Positions 1 to 8,921 of a DNA stretch of 64,000 bases are shown piece by piece. Each line of letters starts with the position of its first letter. The first letter of the stretch is position 1. Made by a program: the position numbers and the translations under genes. Location: contig NZ_FRCS01000019.1 of NCBI RefSeq assembly GCF_900143005.1, positions 62,001 to 126,000 of the forward strand, given 5' to 3'. This stretch comes from Cryptosporangium aurantiacum. Lineage in GTDB: Bacteria; Actinomycetota; Actinomycetes; Mycobacteriales; Cryptosporangiaceae. The notes under the pieces are model-generated. The model did no database searches and was not told the DNA's origin. It worked only from the letters and a program-made list of their open reading frames with translations.

Positions 1-1
1 G

Positions 2-1195
2 GACCCGCGGCCCGAGCCGGCCGCCCGGCCGGCGGAAACGACCGGAGGGCGGCACGCGGCTCCGGACAGCCCGGCGGACGACCGGGCGGCGCTGCTGGCC
101 AGGATCACGGAGCTCGACCAGCAGCTCGCCACGGCCCGCGCGGGCGGGGGCGCCGTCGAGCTGGACGACCAGTTGGTCCTCCAGGAAGTCGGCATCTACC
201 GCTACCACCATCCGCTGGAGGACGCCCCGGCCTACAAGGCGCGGCTGCGCGACCTCAACGACCGCGTCAAGGAGTTCGTCAAGCAGGGCGACGCGGTGCT
301 CGCGGCCGACCTGTTCACGTTCGACGGCAGCCTCGCCAAAGGCCGCAAGATGGTCAAGGACCTGTCCCGGCTGATGCTGCGCGCCTACAACGCCGAAGCG
401 GAGAACTGCGTCCGGTCGCTCCGCTCGGGCAACGTCACCACCGCCGTGCGCCGCTTGACGACGGCCGTCGACGCCATCGAGAAGCTCGGCGTCATCATGG
501 AGATGCGGATCAACCCCGAGTATCACGCTCTGCGGATCGAGGAGCTCGAACTCACCGCGGACCACCAGATGAAGGTCCAGGAGGAGCGCGAGCGCGCCCG
601 GGAGGAACGCGAAGCGCTGCGCGAGCAGAAGCGCGTCGAGCAGGAGCTGGCAGCGGAACGCGAGCGGCTGGAGAAGGAGCGGCAGCACTACCGGTCCGCG
701 CTCGCGGCGCTGCAGGCCAAGGGTGACACGGAGGCCGCCGCGAACCTCGCCGAACGGCTCACCCAGATCGACGCGGCGATCGAGCAGAACGACTACCGCG
801 CCGCCAATATCCGGGCTGGCTACGTCTACGTCATCTCGAACGTCGGCGCTTTCGGTCCCTCGGTGGTCAAGATCGGGATGACCCGCCGCGTCGAGCCCTA
901 CGACCGCGTCCGGGAACTCGGCGACGCGTCGGTGCCGTTCCCGTTCGACGTGCACATCCTCTTCTTCTCCGACGACGCGGTCTCGCTGGAGAACGAGCTG
1001 CACAAGGCGTTCGCGCACCGGCGGCTGAACCTGGTCAACGAGCGTCGGGAGTTCTTCTTCGCCTCCCCCGCGGAGGTCCAGGAGGTGTTCGCGGAGAAGG
1101 TCGGCGGGCTGCTGGAGTTCCGGGAACAGCCCGAAGCCGATCAGTACTTCCAGAGCCGGGGCCAGTGGCCGCCGGTGACCACCGGGCCGCGATAG
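2..1195 (+). CDS. DUF4041 / T5orf172 (GIY-YIG-like) protein, 5' end outside window
   Basis: The reading frame is open from base 2, so the true start lies upstream. A first in-window TTG near 173 falls inside a conserved region and is not a convincing start. The middle part is a DUF4041-type region followed by a strongly charged coiled-coil (ERERARE, ERERLEKER runs, around bases 570-700). The C-terminal 110 residues match the T5orf172/MUG113 group of the GIY-YIG superfamily: a GYVYVIS strand, KIGMTRR, and a late NERREFF motif. Such proteins are found in phages and bacterial chromosomes and are presumed DNA-binding or nicking proteins; no activity is proven here. It is followed after about 115 bp by a separate regulator gene with its own ribosome binding site. 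Family call is firm, role uncertain. Confidence 0.85.
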   Translation, partial: DPRPEPAARPAETTGGRHAAPDSPADDRAALLARITELDQQLATARAGGGAVELDDQLVLQEVGIYRYHHPLEDAPAYKARLRDLNDRVKEFVKQGDAVLAADLFTFDGSLAKGRKMVKDLSRLMLRAYNAEAENCVRSLRSGNVTTAVRRLTTAVDAIEKLGVIMEMRINPEYHALRIEELELTADHQMKVQEERERAREEREALREQKRVEQELAAERERLEKERQHYRSALAALQAKGDTEAAANLAERLTQIDAAIEQNDYRAANIRAGYVYVISNVGAFGPSVVKIGMTRRVEPYDRVRELGDASVPFPFDVHILFFSDDAVSLENELHKAFAHRRLNLVNERREFFFASPAEVQEVFAEKVGGLLEFREQPEADQYFQSRGQWPPVTTGPR

Positions 1196-1309
1196 CAGCC
1201 AACCGTCTACATTGCCAGGGAGTGTCGGGAGAGTTACATTTGGTAGCCCGGCTTCCGATTCGCACATGCCGTGTCGGTTGGTTCGCGGGTCGGTAGGAGG
1301 TGATCGGTA

Positions 1310-2515
1310 GTGGTCGCCGCCGAAGCCCCCGACCGGACGGTGGTCACCGTCGCAGCGCGGTCGCTCCGCGCCCGGCTGCCCGAACTCACCGACCGCCTGG
1401 TCGGCGAGTTCGCCGTCCGCGAGGAACTCGTCCTGGCCGACGAGGTCCGCAAGGCCCTCTGCCGGCTGTGTACCGACGGCCTCCGGGCCGCGATCGCGAT
1501 CCTCGAACATCCCGACGGCGACCGGGCCGACCTGCGGTTAGCCGCCGAGACCGGCACGCTCTGGGCCGCCCGCGGCCTTCCGCTGGACTCGCTGCTGCGC
1601 CTCTACCGGCTGGCCGGCCGGCTGCTCTGGGAGAACCTGCTGCAAGCCGCCGGCCCGGCCGGGGCGAGCACGCTCGTCCACCAGGCCGGGGCCGTCCTGC
1701 GCGGGATCGACCAGGAGTCCACCGCCGCTGCGGCCGCGTACCGGCAGGCCGAGCGTCGTCTGCTCCCCCGCGGCCAGCTGCGCGTCGCCGCGGCGATCGA
1801 CGCGCTACTGAGCGCCCGCCCGCCCGACGCCGCCGAGCTGGAGACCGCCGCCGACCTGCTCGACCTACCGGCGGCCGGACCGTACGTGGTCGCGGTGCAG
1901 CGTCCGGGCGCGCAGCGTTCGCTGGTCGCCGGGCACGGCCGCACCGGCCACCGCGGCATGCGATTCTGCTGGCGCCGGGGCCGGGACGCCGACCGCGTGC
2001 TGGTCCTGCTCGGCCGCGCCGGTCCGGACGAGCTCGAAGAGGTACTGCGCCCGCTGACGCTGCACCACGTCGGCATCGGCCTCCCGGTCGAGGGCCTGGC
2101 CGAGGTTCCGAAGAGTCACCGCTACGCGGAGCTGGCCGTGCGCAGCTGCCGGGCCGACGGTCCGGAGATCGCCCGGTTCGACCGCAGGCTCCCGCAGGCG
2201 CTGGTGCTGGCCCAGCCGGAGCTGGCCGAGGACCTCGTGCACGAGGTGCTGGGAGCGGTGCTGGTGCTGCCGGTCCGCTACCGGGAGGCGCTGCTGGACA
2301 CGTTGGAGGCCTGGTTGGGCTGCGACGGGTCGGCGGTGGCGGCGTCGCGGGCGCTCTACTGCCACCGGAACACCGTCCTCTACCGGCTACGCCGGCTGCA
2401 GGAGCTGACCGGCAGGTCGCTGAGCAAGCCCAGCGACCTGGTGGATCTCACGCTCGCGCTGCACGCGTTCCGGGCCCAGCCGCCGAGCGCGAGTCACTCG
2501 TCGTCATCGATGTGA
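1310..2515 (+). CDS. PucR/CdaR-type transcriptional regulator
   Basis: This 401-residue protein ends in the PucR C-terminal helix-turn-helix domain, with the diagnostic CHRNTVLYRLRRL segment at residues 351-363 followed by the conserved DLVDLTLALHA helix. The first 160 residues are helical, like the N-terminal sensory part of RsbR/PucR-type regulators, and the middle resembles the degenerate GGDEF-like domain of the CdaR group. Start is GTG, chosen because AGGAGG lies 9 bases upstream. The 3' end overlaps the convergent LRR gene by 22 bp. It acts in the cytoplasm on DNA; no operator or target could be assigned from context. Effector unknown. Confidence 0.87.
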   Translation: MVAAEAPDRTVVTVAARSLRARLPELTDRLVGEFAVREELVLADEVRKALCRLCTDGLRAAIAILEHPDGDRADLRLAAETGTLWAARGLPLDSLLRLYRLAGRLLWENLLQAAGPAGASTLVHQAGAVLRGIDQESTAAAAAYRQAERRLLPRGQLRVAAAIDALLSARPPDAAELETAADLLDLPAAGPYVVAVQRPGAQRSLVAGHGRTGHRGMRFCWRRGRDADRVLVLLGRAGPDELEEVLRPLTLHHVGIGLPVEGLAEVPKSHRYAELAVRSCRADGPEIARFDRRLPQALVLAQPELAEDLVHEVLGAVLVLPVRYREALLDTLEAWLGCDGSAVAASRALYCHRNTVLYRLRRLQELTGRSLSKPSDLVDLTLALHAFRAQPPSASHSSSSM

Positions 2516-3648
2516 TACGCCGTGTGAATTCGGATGATATCGGTGCCTTCGACGTTGAACTCAGTCACCGACGTCGGAAGGTCCCTCCTCCGCGGCGGGT
2601 TGGTGAAGGCGTTCTCGCCGATGTACAGCGTGGTCAAGCCGGGAATCTCCGCGAGGCTGTCGGGCAGCGCGGTCAGCCGGTTGCGGTGGGCGTTGAGCAT
2701 CCGGAGCGCGCGGAGGTTCCCGATCGTGTCGGGTAAGGCGGTCAGTCGGTTTCCTTGGAGATACAGCTCCGTCAGCGCGTCCAGCGAGCCGATCGCGTCG
2801 GGCAGCGTGCTGAGTTCGTTGTGGGCGAGTCCGAGGACGGTCAGGCGGCTCAGGTTGCCGATCTCCGCAGGCAGCTCGGTGAGCCCGCAGCTGGGCAGGT
2901 AGAGGTGCGTGAGGCCGCTCAGTGCCGCGAGCCCGGTGAGGTCGGCCAGGGGGTTGCCGTCCAGCCCGAGTGACTGGAGAGCGGGCAGCTTCGCCAGCAC
3001 CGGGGGCACCGACGTGAACCGGTTTTCCGGAAGCGTGAGTCTCTTCAGGGCGATCAGCCCCGCCATCGTGTCGGGCAATGCGCCGAGCAGGTTCTGACCG
3101 GCGTAGAGCTCCTGGAGTGCGGTCAGGTCGCCGATCCGTTCCGGAAGCGCCTCGAGGCGGTTCTCGGCCAGGCCGAACTCGGTCAGTGCGGTCAGCTCGC
3201 CGACGGTCTCGGGCAGTGCGGTGAGCCGGTTGTCGCTCAGGTAGAGCGCGGTGAGACCGGTGAGGCGGCCAATCGTCTCCGGCACGGCGGTCAGCAGATT
3301 GCCGTTGAGGCCCAGAGCGGTCAGCGAGGTCAGATCACCGAATCGGTCGGGCAGTGACGTCAGCTGATTACGGGCCAGATGGAGCGTTTCGAGTGCCGCG
3401 AGGTCGCCGAAGCTGGAGGGCAGGGTGGCCAGCCGGTTGTCATCCAGGTCCAGCGTCCGCAGCCGGGTGAGCGCACCGATGTTCTCGGGCAGCGCCGACA
3501 GCTGGTTGTCGCACAGCTCCAGCTCGGTGAGCTCGGTGAGGCCGAAGAGGCTGTCCGGGAGCTCGCGCAGACCGAGGTTCGACAGGTCGAGCCAGGTGCG
3601 GCCCTCCGCTTCGGCTGCGGCGATGCGCTCTTCTGCGCTCGAGGCCAT
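2494..3648 (-). CDS. Leucine-rich repeat protein, about 15 repeats
   Basis: The 384-residue protein consists almost entirely of 23-residue leucine-rich repeats from about residue 20 to 350, each of the form LxxLxLxxNxLxxLPxxIGxL. I count 15 units; the tenth is shortened to about 21 residues and lacks the LP step. There is no signal peptide and no membrane segment, so it is predicted cytoplasmic, and no catalytic domain is attached. The repeat type resembles the bacterial SDS22/plant-like class, a protein-interaction scaffold. The C-terminus is acidic (DDDE). It converges on and overlaps the PucR gene by 22 bp. Partner and role are unknown. Confidence 0.9.
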   Translation of the reverse strand: MASSAEERIAAAEAEGRTWLDLSNLGLRELPDSLFGLTELTELELCDNQLSALPENIGALTRLRTLDLDDNRLATLPSSFGDLAALETLHLARNQLTSLPDRFGDLTSLTALGLNGNLLTAVPETIGRLTGLTALYLSDNRLTALPETVGELTALTEFGLAENRLEALPERIGDLTALQELYAGQNLLGALPDTMAGLIALKRLTLPENRFTSVPPVLAKLPALQSLGLDGNPLADLTGLAALSGLTHLYLPSCGLTELPAEIGNLSRLTVLGLAHNELSTLPDAIGSLDALTELYLQGNRLTALPDTIGNLRALRMLNAHRNRLTALPDSLAEIPGLTTLYIGENAFTNPPRRRDLPTSVTEFNVEGTDIIRIHTAYHIDDDE

Positions 3649-3688
3649 CTGGAGGACTCCATTCGCGACGGATCGATCGCGGTGGAGA

Positions 3689-4798
3689 CTATCGGCCGCC
3701 GTCAGGGTCCCGCGCCACGGCCTCGCGCCGACGACGCGTCAGCACGATGCCCACGGCGAACACTGCGCCGGTGGCGAGCACGATGAGGACGACGGCCCAG
3801 GTTCGGGACGGTTCATCGCAGTCGCGCACCGGATCGTCGTCGGTGAGCGCGCAGATCATGCGCGCACCCTGGTCGACCCCGTACCGCGCGGTCAGACCGC
3901 TCCGGAAGTCGCGCCACTGGCGGCGGCTCTCGGCGATCGCCCCGGCCACCGCGGCCGCGAAGTTGTTCCGCACTTGGCCGCGTGACGTCCCCGGCTCGGT
4001 GGCCCGGCCGTCGACCGGGTCGATCAGACCGCGATCCTTGTTGAGCGCGGCATGGGTGACCCGCGACTGGCACGCGCCGGCGCCGGGCACCCGGTCCTGC
4101 ACCACGTAGCAGCCCGTAGTGAAGTTCGCGGGTGGCCTCACCGCCGTCTCGCCGAGCAGGTCGAGCAGCGGGCTCGGTCCGGGCCTGTGCAGTCCAGGCG
4201 GGTTGTCGTCGCCGTGGGGCCGGGCAGCGTCGGCCTGGTCGGTCCAGTTGCTGTGCGCGTAGAAGTCCTGCACCCCGTGCAGCACCCGCCCGAACGCCTC
4301 GAGCGTCGTGCACTTGGCGCGGCTTTCCGTGCGTTCTCTCGGGCTGCACTCCGGGCTGACCGTCACCTCATCCGGGATCACTTCGCCCTGGTCGTCAAGG
4401 AGATCCTCCGCGCTGTCCAGTCCTTCCCGGAAACGCGCGCGCAGGTGCTCGACGCAGTCCGTCAACGCGGCGACGGCCACCTCGCGGGTACGCGGATAAC
4501 TGCCGCCGAGGTAGTCGGCGTTGTCGCAATGCGCCGCGGGGTCGGTCATCTCGTCGCTGTCGGGCGCCCCGACAGCGCCGAACTCGCGGTCATGACCGGC
4601 CAAGTAGTTCATCGTCGCCGGCTCGAAGCACGCCGACTCACCATTCGTACAGGCGAGGGCCGCACGCGTGAGGCGTTCGTGCTCACGGTGCTGACCACCG
4701 CTGTCGATCGTGCCGAACGCGGCGGCCGGCGCCGGCCGCGGCACGATCCCTGCCACGAGAAGCAGGGACAGCACGACCGCGCGTTGCCATCGTCGCAT
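3689..4798 (-). CDS. Secreted, C-terminally anchored CinY/HetC-like protein
   Basis: The start was set at the ATG whose product begins MRRWQRAVVLSLLLV, a clear signal peptide ending near PAAA; GGGAGGG lies about 9 bases upstream. The longer frame adds 31 residues with no start signal. The mature protein begins with FGTIDSGGQHREHERLTRAAL, the region I associate with CinY of the cinnamycin cluster and its relatives. Later comes HGVQDFYAHSNWTD (around residues 175-190), which resembles the HetC and zinc-phospholipase C metal-site motif. The last 45 residues hold one membrane helix and a basic tail, so the domain should face outside the cell. There is no lantibiotic cluster nearby. A metal-dependent hydrolase is plausible but not shown. 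Confidence 0.75.
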   Translation of the reverse strand: MRRWQRAVVLSLLLVAGIVPRPAPAAAFGTIDSGGQHREHERLTRAALACTNGESACFEPATMNYLAGHDREFGAVGAPDSDEMTDPAAHCDNADYLGGSYPRTREVAVAALTDCVEHLRARFREGLDSAEDLLDDQGEVIPDEVTVSPECSPRERTESRAKCTTLEAFGRVLHGVQDFYAHSNWTDQADAARPHGDDNPPGLHRPGPSPLLDLLGETAVRPPANFTTGCYVVQDRVPGAGACQSRVTHAALNKDRGLIDPVDGRATEPGTSRGQVRNNFAAAVAGAIAESRRQWRDFRSGLTARYGVDQGARMICALTDDDPVRDCDEPSRTWAVVLIVLATGAVFAVGIVLTRRRREAVARDPDGGR

Positions 4799-4971
4799 CG
4801 CCCAGCCCTCCCGCCTGGCGACTCCCAGGTCGAGCCTGCGGCAGGGGCGACGCGGCGTCCTCATTCGGCGGGGGTGAGCGACGCGGGCCACCCCCTCCGG
4901 GATGGCCGCCTCATCGAGCAGAATGACGCCATCGGGTCGCTGGGCGAGCCCGGCGACCCGATGGATCTCAC

Positions 4972-5763
4972 TCAGCCGATGACCGATCGGACGAGCGGCG
5001 TGTAGCCACTCGCGTAGCCGGCGCGGCTCGGGTGGTAACTGTCGCCCGGCGGGATCGTCACCCAGCCGTTCGTGTAGCGGGTGGAGGAGCAGACGTCGTG
5101 CCCCACCCAGTACGGGTTGGGGTCGGCGTACCGGAACCCGGCCGCCGCCGCCCGATCGCGGATCACGCCGTCGAGGTTGTCCACGAGCGCGTTGAGCGCG
5201 GACTGCTCAGCCAGCGTCGCGCCCGGCGCCGCCGCGCACGTGCGGTTCGCGAACGGTTTCGGATAACCGAGCACGACGACGGTCGCGTTCGGTGCCCGGG
5301 AGCGGATCGCCGCATACGTGGCGTCGAGCTTGCCCGGTAGCTGGTTGGCGATCTGCGCGTTCGACGACGCGATCGTCGACGCGCAGTTCGTCAGCGTGCA
5401 CGAGATCACCAGGTTGGCGAACCCGATGTCGTTGCCGCCGATCGTGATCGTCACCCAGCGTGTCGACGCGCTGAGCGAACCGAGTTGGGAGTTCGTGACG
5501 TCGGTGGTGACCGCACCCTGGCAGGCGGCGAACGTCAACGTCGTATTCGGACGCTGCGCCGCGACCAGGTAGGGGTAGGCGTAGCTGTTGCGGCCGCACA
5601 CGAGGCTCAAATTGGTGCTGCCGGCGCCGTTGCCCGCCGAGTACGAATCGCCGAGCGCGACGTACTGGTCGGGAGCGGCTGCGGCGGGCGAGACGCCCAC
5701 GGTGGTTGACAACAGGATCGTCGCGCCGACGAGCAGCGCGAGCCGACGGAGGACACGGACCAT
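4972..5763 (-). CDS. Secreted SGNH/GDSL-family esterase or lipase
   Basis: The predicted product is 263 residues. The chosen ATG gives a signal peptide (MVRVLRRLALLVG... ending PAAAA) and has GAGGGGA upstream; the frame stays open further 5' but with no signal. Block I of the SGNH fold is GDSYSAGNG with the nucleophile serine, the glycine/asparagine oxyanion block appears as GGNDIGF, and block V is DSYHPSRAGY with the catalytic histidine. This matches the Streptomyces-type secreted SGNH lipases in size. The enzyme is exported and should hydrolyse ester bonds of lipids or acetylated carbohydrates; substrate cannot be told from sequence. The neighbouring gene starts divergently about 200 bp away. 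Confidence 0.9.
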   Translation of the reverse strand: MVRVLRRLALLVGATILLSTTVGVSPAAAAPDQYVALGDSYSAGNGAGSTNLSLVCGRNSYAYPYLVAAQRPNTTLTFAACQGAVTTDVTNSQLGSLSASTRWVTITIGGNDIGFANLVISCTLTNCASTIASSNAQIANQLPGKLDATYAAIRSRAPNATVVVLGYPKPFANRTCAAAPGATLAEQSALNALVDNLDGVIRDRAAAAGFRYADPNPYWVGHDVCSSTRYTNGWVTIPPGDSYHPSRAGYASGYTPLVRSVIG

Positions 5764-5959
5764 GGCGGTTCCCCTCTTCGATGAGGCCGCCACGTCGACA
5801 CGATCGCGCGATTCGGGTCGCCGAGGGGCAAATCGAGAGTCCGGCGCGCCTCCGCGATGCGTCAACGATTCGGGATCAATCCTGTGACCGGCGCACGATC
5901 CGGGTACCTCCGGTTGGTATCGGGCGCCTACTGGATCGGTCAGTCGTACAGTGGCCCGC

Positions 5960-6715
5960 ATGGCAGAACCAGCGAAGATGCCCGCCATCGACTACCCGGC
6001 CGCGTTGCTCGCGGAAGACCGACGGTTCGCCGAGCACCTCCGGGGCGCTGACCTGGCCACGCCGGTGCCGACCTGCCCGGGCTGGACGCTCCAGCAACTG
6101 CTCCGCCACCTGGGCCGCGGGCACCGGTGGGCCGCGCAGATCGTCCGGGAGCAGCGGGACGCTCCGCTGGACCCGCGCAGCGTCGAGGGTGGCAAGCCAC
6201 CGGCCGACCCGGACGGGGCGCTCGAGTGGGTCGCGGACAGCGGCGGGGTGCTGCTCGACGCGGTAGTCGCCACCGGCCACGATGCCCCGGTGTGGACGTT
6301 CGTCGGCCCGCGCCCCGCCGCCTGGTGGATCCGGCGGCGACTGCACGAGTCGACCGTCCACCGTGCCGACGCTGCGATCGCGCTGGGCGTCGACTACGAG
6401 ATCGCGCCGGAGCTGGCCGTGGACGGCGTCGGCGAGTGGATCGGGCTGATCGAGGCCGGGGGCGCCCAGCCGCTGGAATCCGGCGCGAGCCTGCACCTGC
6501 ACGCGACCGACACCGACGCCGAGTGGACGCTGCGCGGCACGCCGGACGGGTTGCTCGTCGAACCGGTACACGCGAAGGCCACCACCGCACTCCGCGGGCC
6601 GGCGCGCGACCTGCTGCTGGCGCTGAGCCGCCGACGCGCGGTCGCGGAGACCGGGGTCGAGGTGTTCGGCGACGAGTCGGTCTGGAGCGCCTGGCTGGAC
6701 CGTACCCCGTTCTAA
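5960..6715 (+). CDS. Maleylpyruvate isomerase family mycothiol-dependent enzyme
   Basis: The product is about 251 residues. The N-terminal half has the DinB-like metal-binding fold of the MDMPI family, with the signature TCPGWTLQQLLRHLGRGHRW and later a histidine in RRLHESTVHRADA; the C-terminal part is the MDMPI_C domain. Family members use mycothiol as thiol cofactor, in keeping with an actinomycete. ATG at 5960 is preferred: a TACAGT hexamer lies about 9 bases upstream and no Shine-Dalgarno is seen, suggesting a leaderless message. A GTG at 5951 and an ATG at 5978 are alternatives. The actual reaction is not predictable, since most family members are not maleylpyruvate isomerases. Confidence 0.85.
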   Translation: MAEPAKMPAIDYPAALLAEDRRFAEHLRGADLATPVPTCPGWTLQQLLRHLGRGHRWAAQIVREQRDAPLDPRSVEGGKPPADPDGALEWVADSGGVLLDAVVATGHDAPVWTFVGPRPAAWWIRRRLHESTVHRADAAIALGVDYEIAPELAVDGVGEWIGLIEAGGAQPLESGASLHLHATDTDAEWTLRGTPDGLLVEPVHAKATTALRGPARDLLLALSRRRAVAETGVEVFGDESVWSAWLDRTPF

Positions 6716-6976
6716 GTCGGCAAGGGGGCGACGCTACCTGCGCACCCGCCCCACCTGCAATCCGCTCTGTGCTCTTTAATGGTCACGGAGCGGAACCGAC
6801 GCGCCGGGCAGCGGACTCCGTAAGCCCACCATCGGGCACCGCCGCCGAGGAAGGACCACGGCCACAAAGCGTCACGATCCGACTACATCGCGCGAGGCGC
6901 CGGATCCCTGTCCCAGGCCCTCCCGTAGTTATTGGTCGGCGGATTCCATGCCCCCGAAGAGGAAGAGCTTCAACCG

Positions 6977-7210
6977 TTGCGCGCGCAGACCACTCAGCAG
7001 CCGTACAGCGACATCGACGTTGTGAACAGCCCTCGCTGGCTTCGCAGCTCGTATTGCGTTGATGGCGACTGCATCGAGATTTCCGCTAGGGACGGCGTGG
7101 TCATGTTGCGCGACAGCAAGGCGGGCTCGCACCTCACGATGACCCACCCGCAGTTCACCGCCTTTCTGCGCTTCGTCGGCGGCTTGCGCATGGGTACGCC
7201 GCTGAACTGA
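6977..7210 (+). CDS. DUF397 domain protein
   Basis: This small protein carries the DUF397 pattern: WLRSSYCVDGDCIEIS, then VVMLRDSK, then TMTHPQFTAFLRFV. DUF397 proteins are typically 60-90 residues and are encoded beside DUF5753-type XRE regulators in actinomycetes; the cognate regulator here lies 18 bp away and converges on it, instead of lying upstream in the same direction. The start is uncertain. The TTG at 6977 has AAGAG 9 bases upstream; a TTG at 6932 and a GTG at 7022 are also in frame. The usual role is as partner or antagonist of the regulator, known from only a few studied pairs. Confidence 0.75.
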   Translation: MRAQTTQQPYSDIDVVNSPRWLRSSYCVDGDCIEISARDGVVMLRDSKAGSHLTMTHPQFTAFLRFVGGLRMGTPLN

Positions 7211-7228
7211 TCGGCGGCGGTTGCCTGT

Positions 7229-8110
7229 CTACGACCGGGGCAGCCGGGCGAGCGCGGCCTCCAAGGTTGCCATCGTCGCGTCGAGATCGCCCGCCCGCTC
7301 CTCGAGGTCACGATGGTCGTCCAGCCAGACGCTCGGCCGCAGGGTCGTGTTCGCCGCCGCGCGTTCGGAAATGACGAGCTCACCCCGGGGATCCTCGATA
7401 TACAACACCAGGTCCTCGAGCGTCCGGCTGCCCCGGTCGCCGACCTCCAGCACGACGTACGGGTCGCGCCAACGGGGGTGCAGACCGGCACTGAACGGGA
7501 CGATCCGCAGCGTGACGTTCGGCTCTTGGGCGTGCGTCATCAGGCGCTTGAGCTGCCCCCGCATGACGCCGTTCTCGCCGATGTGATAACTGATCGCGGC
7601 TTCGCTCAGCAGGAAGAAGAACGCCGGCCCGTCCGACCGTTCCAACAGTTCCTGTCGCCGCATCCGCAATTTCACCAACGCGTCCACGGTGACTCGATCG
7701 TGCCGTGCTCGCCAACCGGTGACCGCGGCCGCGTAATCATCGGTCTGCAGCAGACCGGGAACGGCCAACGGCTGGAAGCTGCGAATAGCTAGCGCGGATT
7801 CTTCGTACGCCACGAACGCATAGAATTCCGGCGATACCAGGTGGCGGTACTCCCCCCATCCCGAATGCCGACGGGCGGCCCGACTATCGGTCACGAGGGC
7901 TTCGATTTCGTCTGCGTCGGCGACCGCGTAAAACCTGAGAAGCGCGACGAGATCACTCTTCCCCACCCCCACCGATCCCGTTTCGATTCGATTGACCTTC
8001 GACTTCGACCACTCCATTGCGGCCATGACATCGGCCTGGGACTTTCCGGCGGCTTCGCGTAATCGGCGCAGCTTCTCCCCCACCTGGCGCCGACGGATGA
8101 TCGGGTCCAT
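7229..8110 (-). CDS. XRE-family regulator with DUF5753 domain
   Basis: The 293-residue protein starts with an XRE helix-turn-helix (residues about 8-65, with GKSQADVMAAMEWSKSKVNRIE) and continues with a DUF5753 domain (about 105-285, beginning near YVAYEESALAIRSFQPLAVPGLLQT). GGGAGGGG lies about 10 bases before the ATG. Such regulators are abundant in actinomycetes, are cytoplasmic, and commonly pair with DUF397 proteins, as here with the convergent neighbour. Known examples affect development and antibiotic production; the target in this organism cannot be read from sequence. Confidence 0.9.
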   Translation of the reverse strand: MDPIIRRRQVGEKLRRLREAAGKSQADVMAAMEWSKSKVNRIETGSVGVGKSDLVALLRFYAVADADEIEALVTDSRAARRHSGWGEYRHLVSPEFYAFVAYEESALAIRSFQPLAVPGLLQTDDYAAAVTGWRARHDRVTVDALVKLRMRRQELLERSDGPAFFFLLSEAAISYHIGENGVMRGQLKRLMTHAQEPNVTLRIVPFSAGLHPRWRDPYVVLEVGDRGSRTLEDLVLYIEDPRGELVISERAAANTTLRPSVWLDDHRDLEERAGDLDATMATLEAALARLPRS

Positions 8111-8711
8111 GGGCCCATTCCCCTCCCTAGGCGGTAGCGTCGCCGGGGCCGGCCAAAACAGCGACGTCGCAGGTTGCTCCGTGTCTCAGATTACCGGGAT
8201 CCAGTGACCTACAGGATGCGCGACATCACCAAGAGTCCGCTCGGCGGGCGACTTTCGCGCTTCAGATCGGCGGCTGAACCAGCCGAGGCTGCTGCCGTTC
8301 GCGAACGCCTGGAGTACTGACACCACTGGGACCGCCGAGGCGGAAGAACGGGGTGGGATCGGAGTTCCTCTACGACCGTTCCACAATCCATCGGAGAGCG
8401 GTGCCGAAATTGCGACGGCGCAAGTCGACACGTCGCCGATTCGGTGGTCTAATCCTCTCAGGCGTACATCGCCAAGGGCCCTGATTCGTGGTCTTACTGC
8501 TGGACCGGTCAGGGAGGCAGCCCTCCGTTGCAGCCGGGGGGCTGCTCTATGAGCGGCTTCTCACGCGTTCATTCACGTTCACTGAATCGCTACTTCTTGC
8601 GATTTTCCGATTCGATGCCGACTCTTGAATCGGAGTTCTCTCCCGGAGCGCTGCACCGGCTTTCTGCCGGGCTCCGACATCCCTGATACCGGTCCAGCAG
8701 AAAGCGGAACG
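8111..8711. other. 600-bp stretch without a convincing gene
   Basis: No frame in this stretch shows both actinomycete-like third-position GC and a supported start. Base composition is lower in GC than the flanking genes. It contains one hairpin (listed separately) and presumably the promoter of the leftward XRE gene, which has no other upstream space. A short frame on the minus strand near 8186-8431 has no recognisable features. Confidence 0.5.
8517..8545 (+). terminator. Hairpin, possible terminator or RNA structure
   Basis: GCAGCCCTCC and GGGGGGCTGC form a 10-bp stem with one G-T pair around a 9-base loop. There is no T-run after it. It lies between the XRE gene and a small membrane-protein frame, so it could be an intrinsic terminator or a leader structure; nothing decides between these. 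Confidence 0.35.
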
Positions 8712-8915
8712 ATGTGCACTGATCTCTCGCCGCGGAGAAATGAGATTCCTGCGGCCGTCGTCATCGTCATTGTGTTGTTGTTCGTCGTCGCGATGCAGAG
8801 CGTCGTCACCCCCGATACGTCGGCGGTGTCGGCGGTCGCGGCCGTCGCCAGCTCCGTGGCGCTCGTCCTCGAGACCGTCCTACGGCTCATCACCGCTCCC
8901 TGGGAACCGAAATAG
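8712..8915 (+). CDS. Small hydrophobic protein, hypothetical
   Basis: The frame encodes 67 residues with one strong membrane helix, AAVVIVIVLLFVVAMQSVV, after a short polar N-terminus (MCTDLSPRRNEIP), and a second weaker hydrophobic stretch near the C-terminus. Third codon positions are mostly G or C, which supports coding. A weak AGCGGA precedes the ATG. It converges on the RNB ribonuclease gene with a 6-bp gap. I do not recognise the family; a frame artefact remains possible. Confidence 0.45.
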   Translation: MCTDLSPRRNEIPAAVVIVIVLLFVVAMQSVVTPDTSAVSAVAAVASSVALVLETVLRLITAPWEPK

Positions 8916-8921
8916 CCGGGC

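Noticed and set aside
8186-8431. Minus-strand frame of about 80 residues
   Set aside because: Low coding bias and no recognisable features in a gene-poor stretch.
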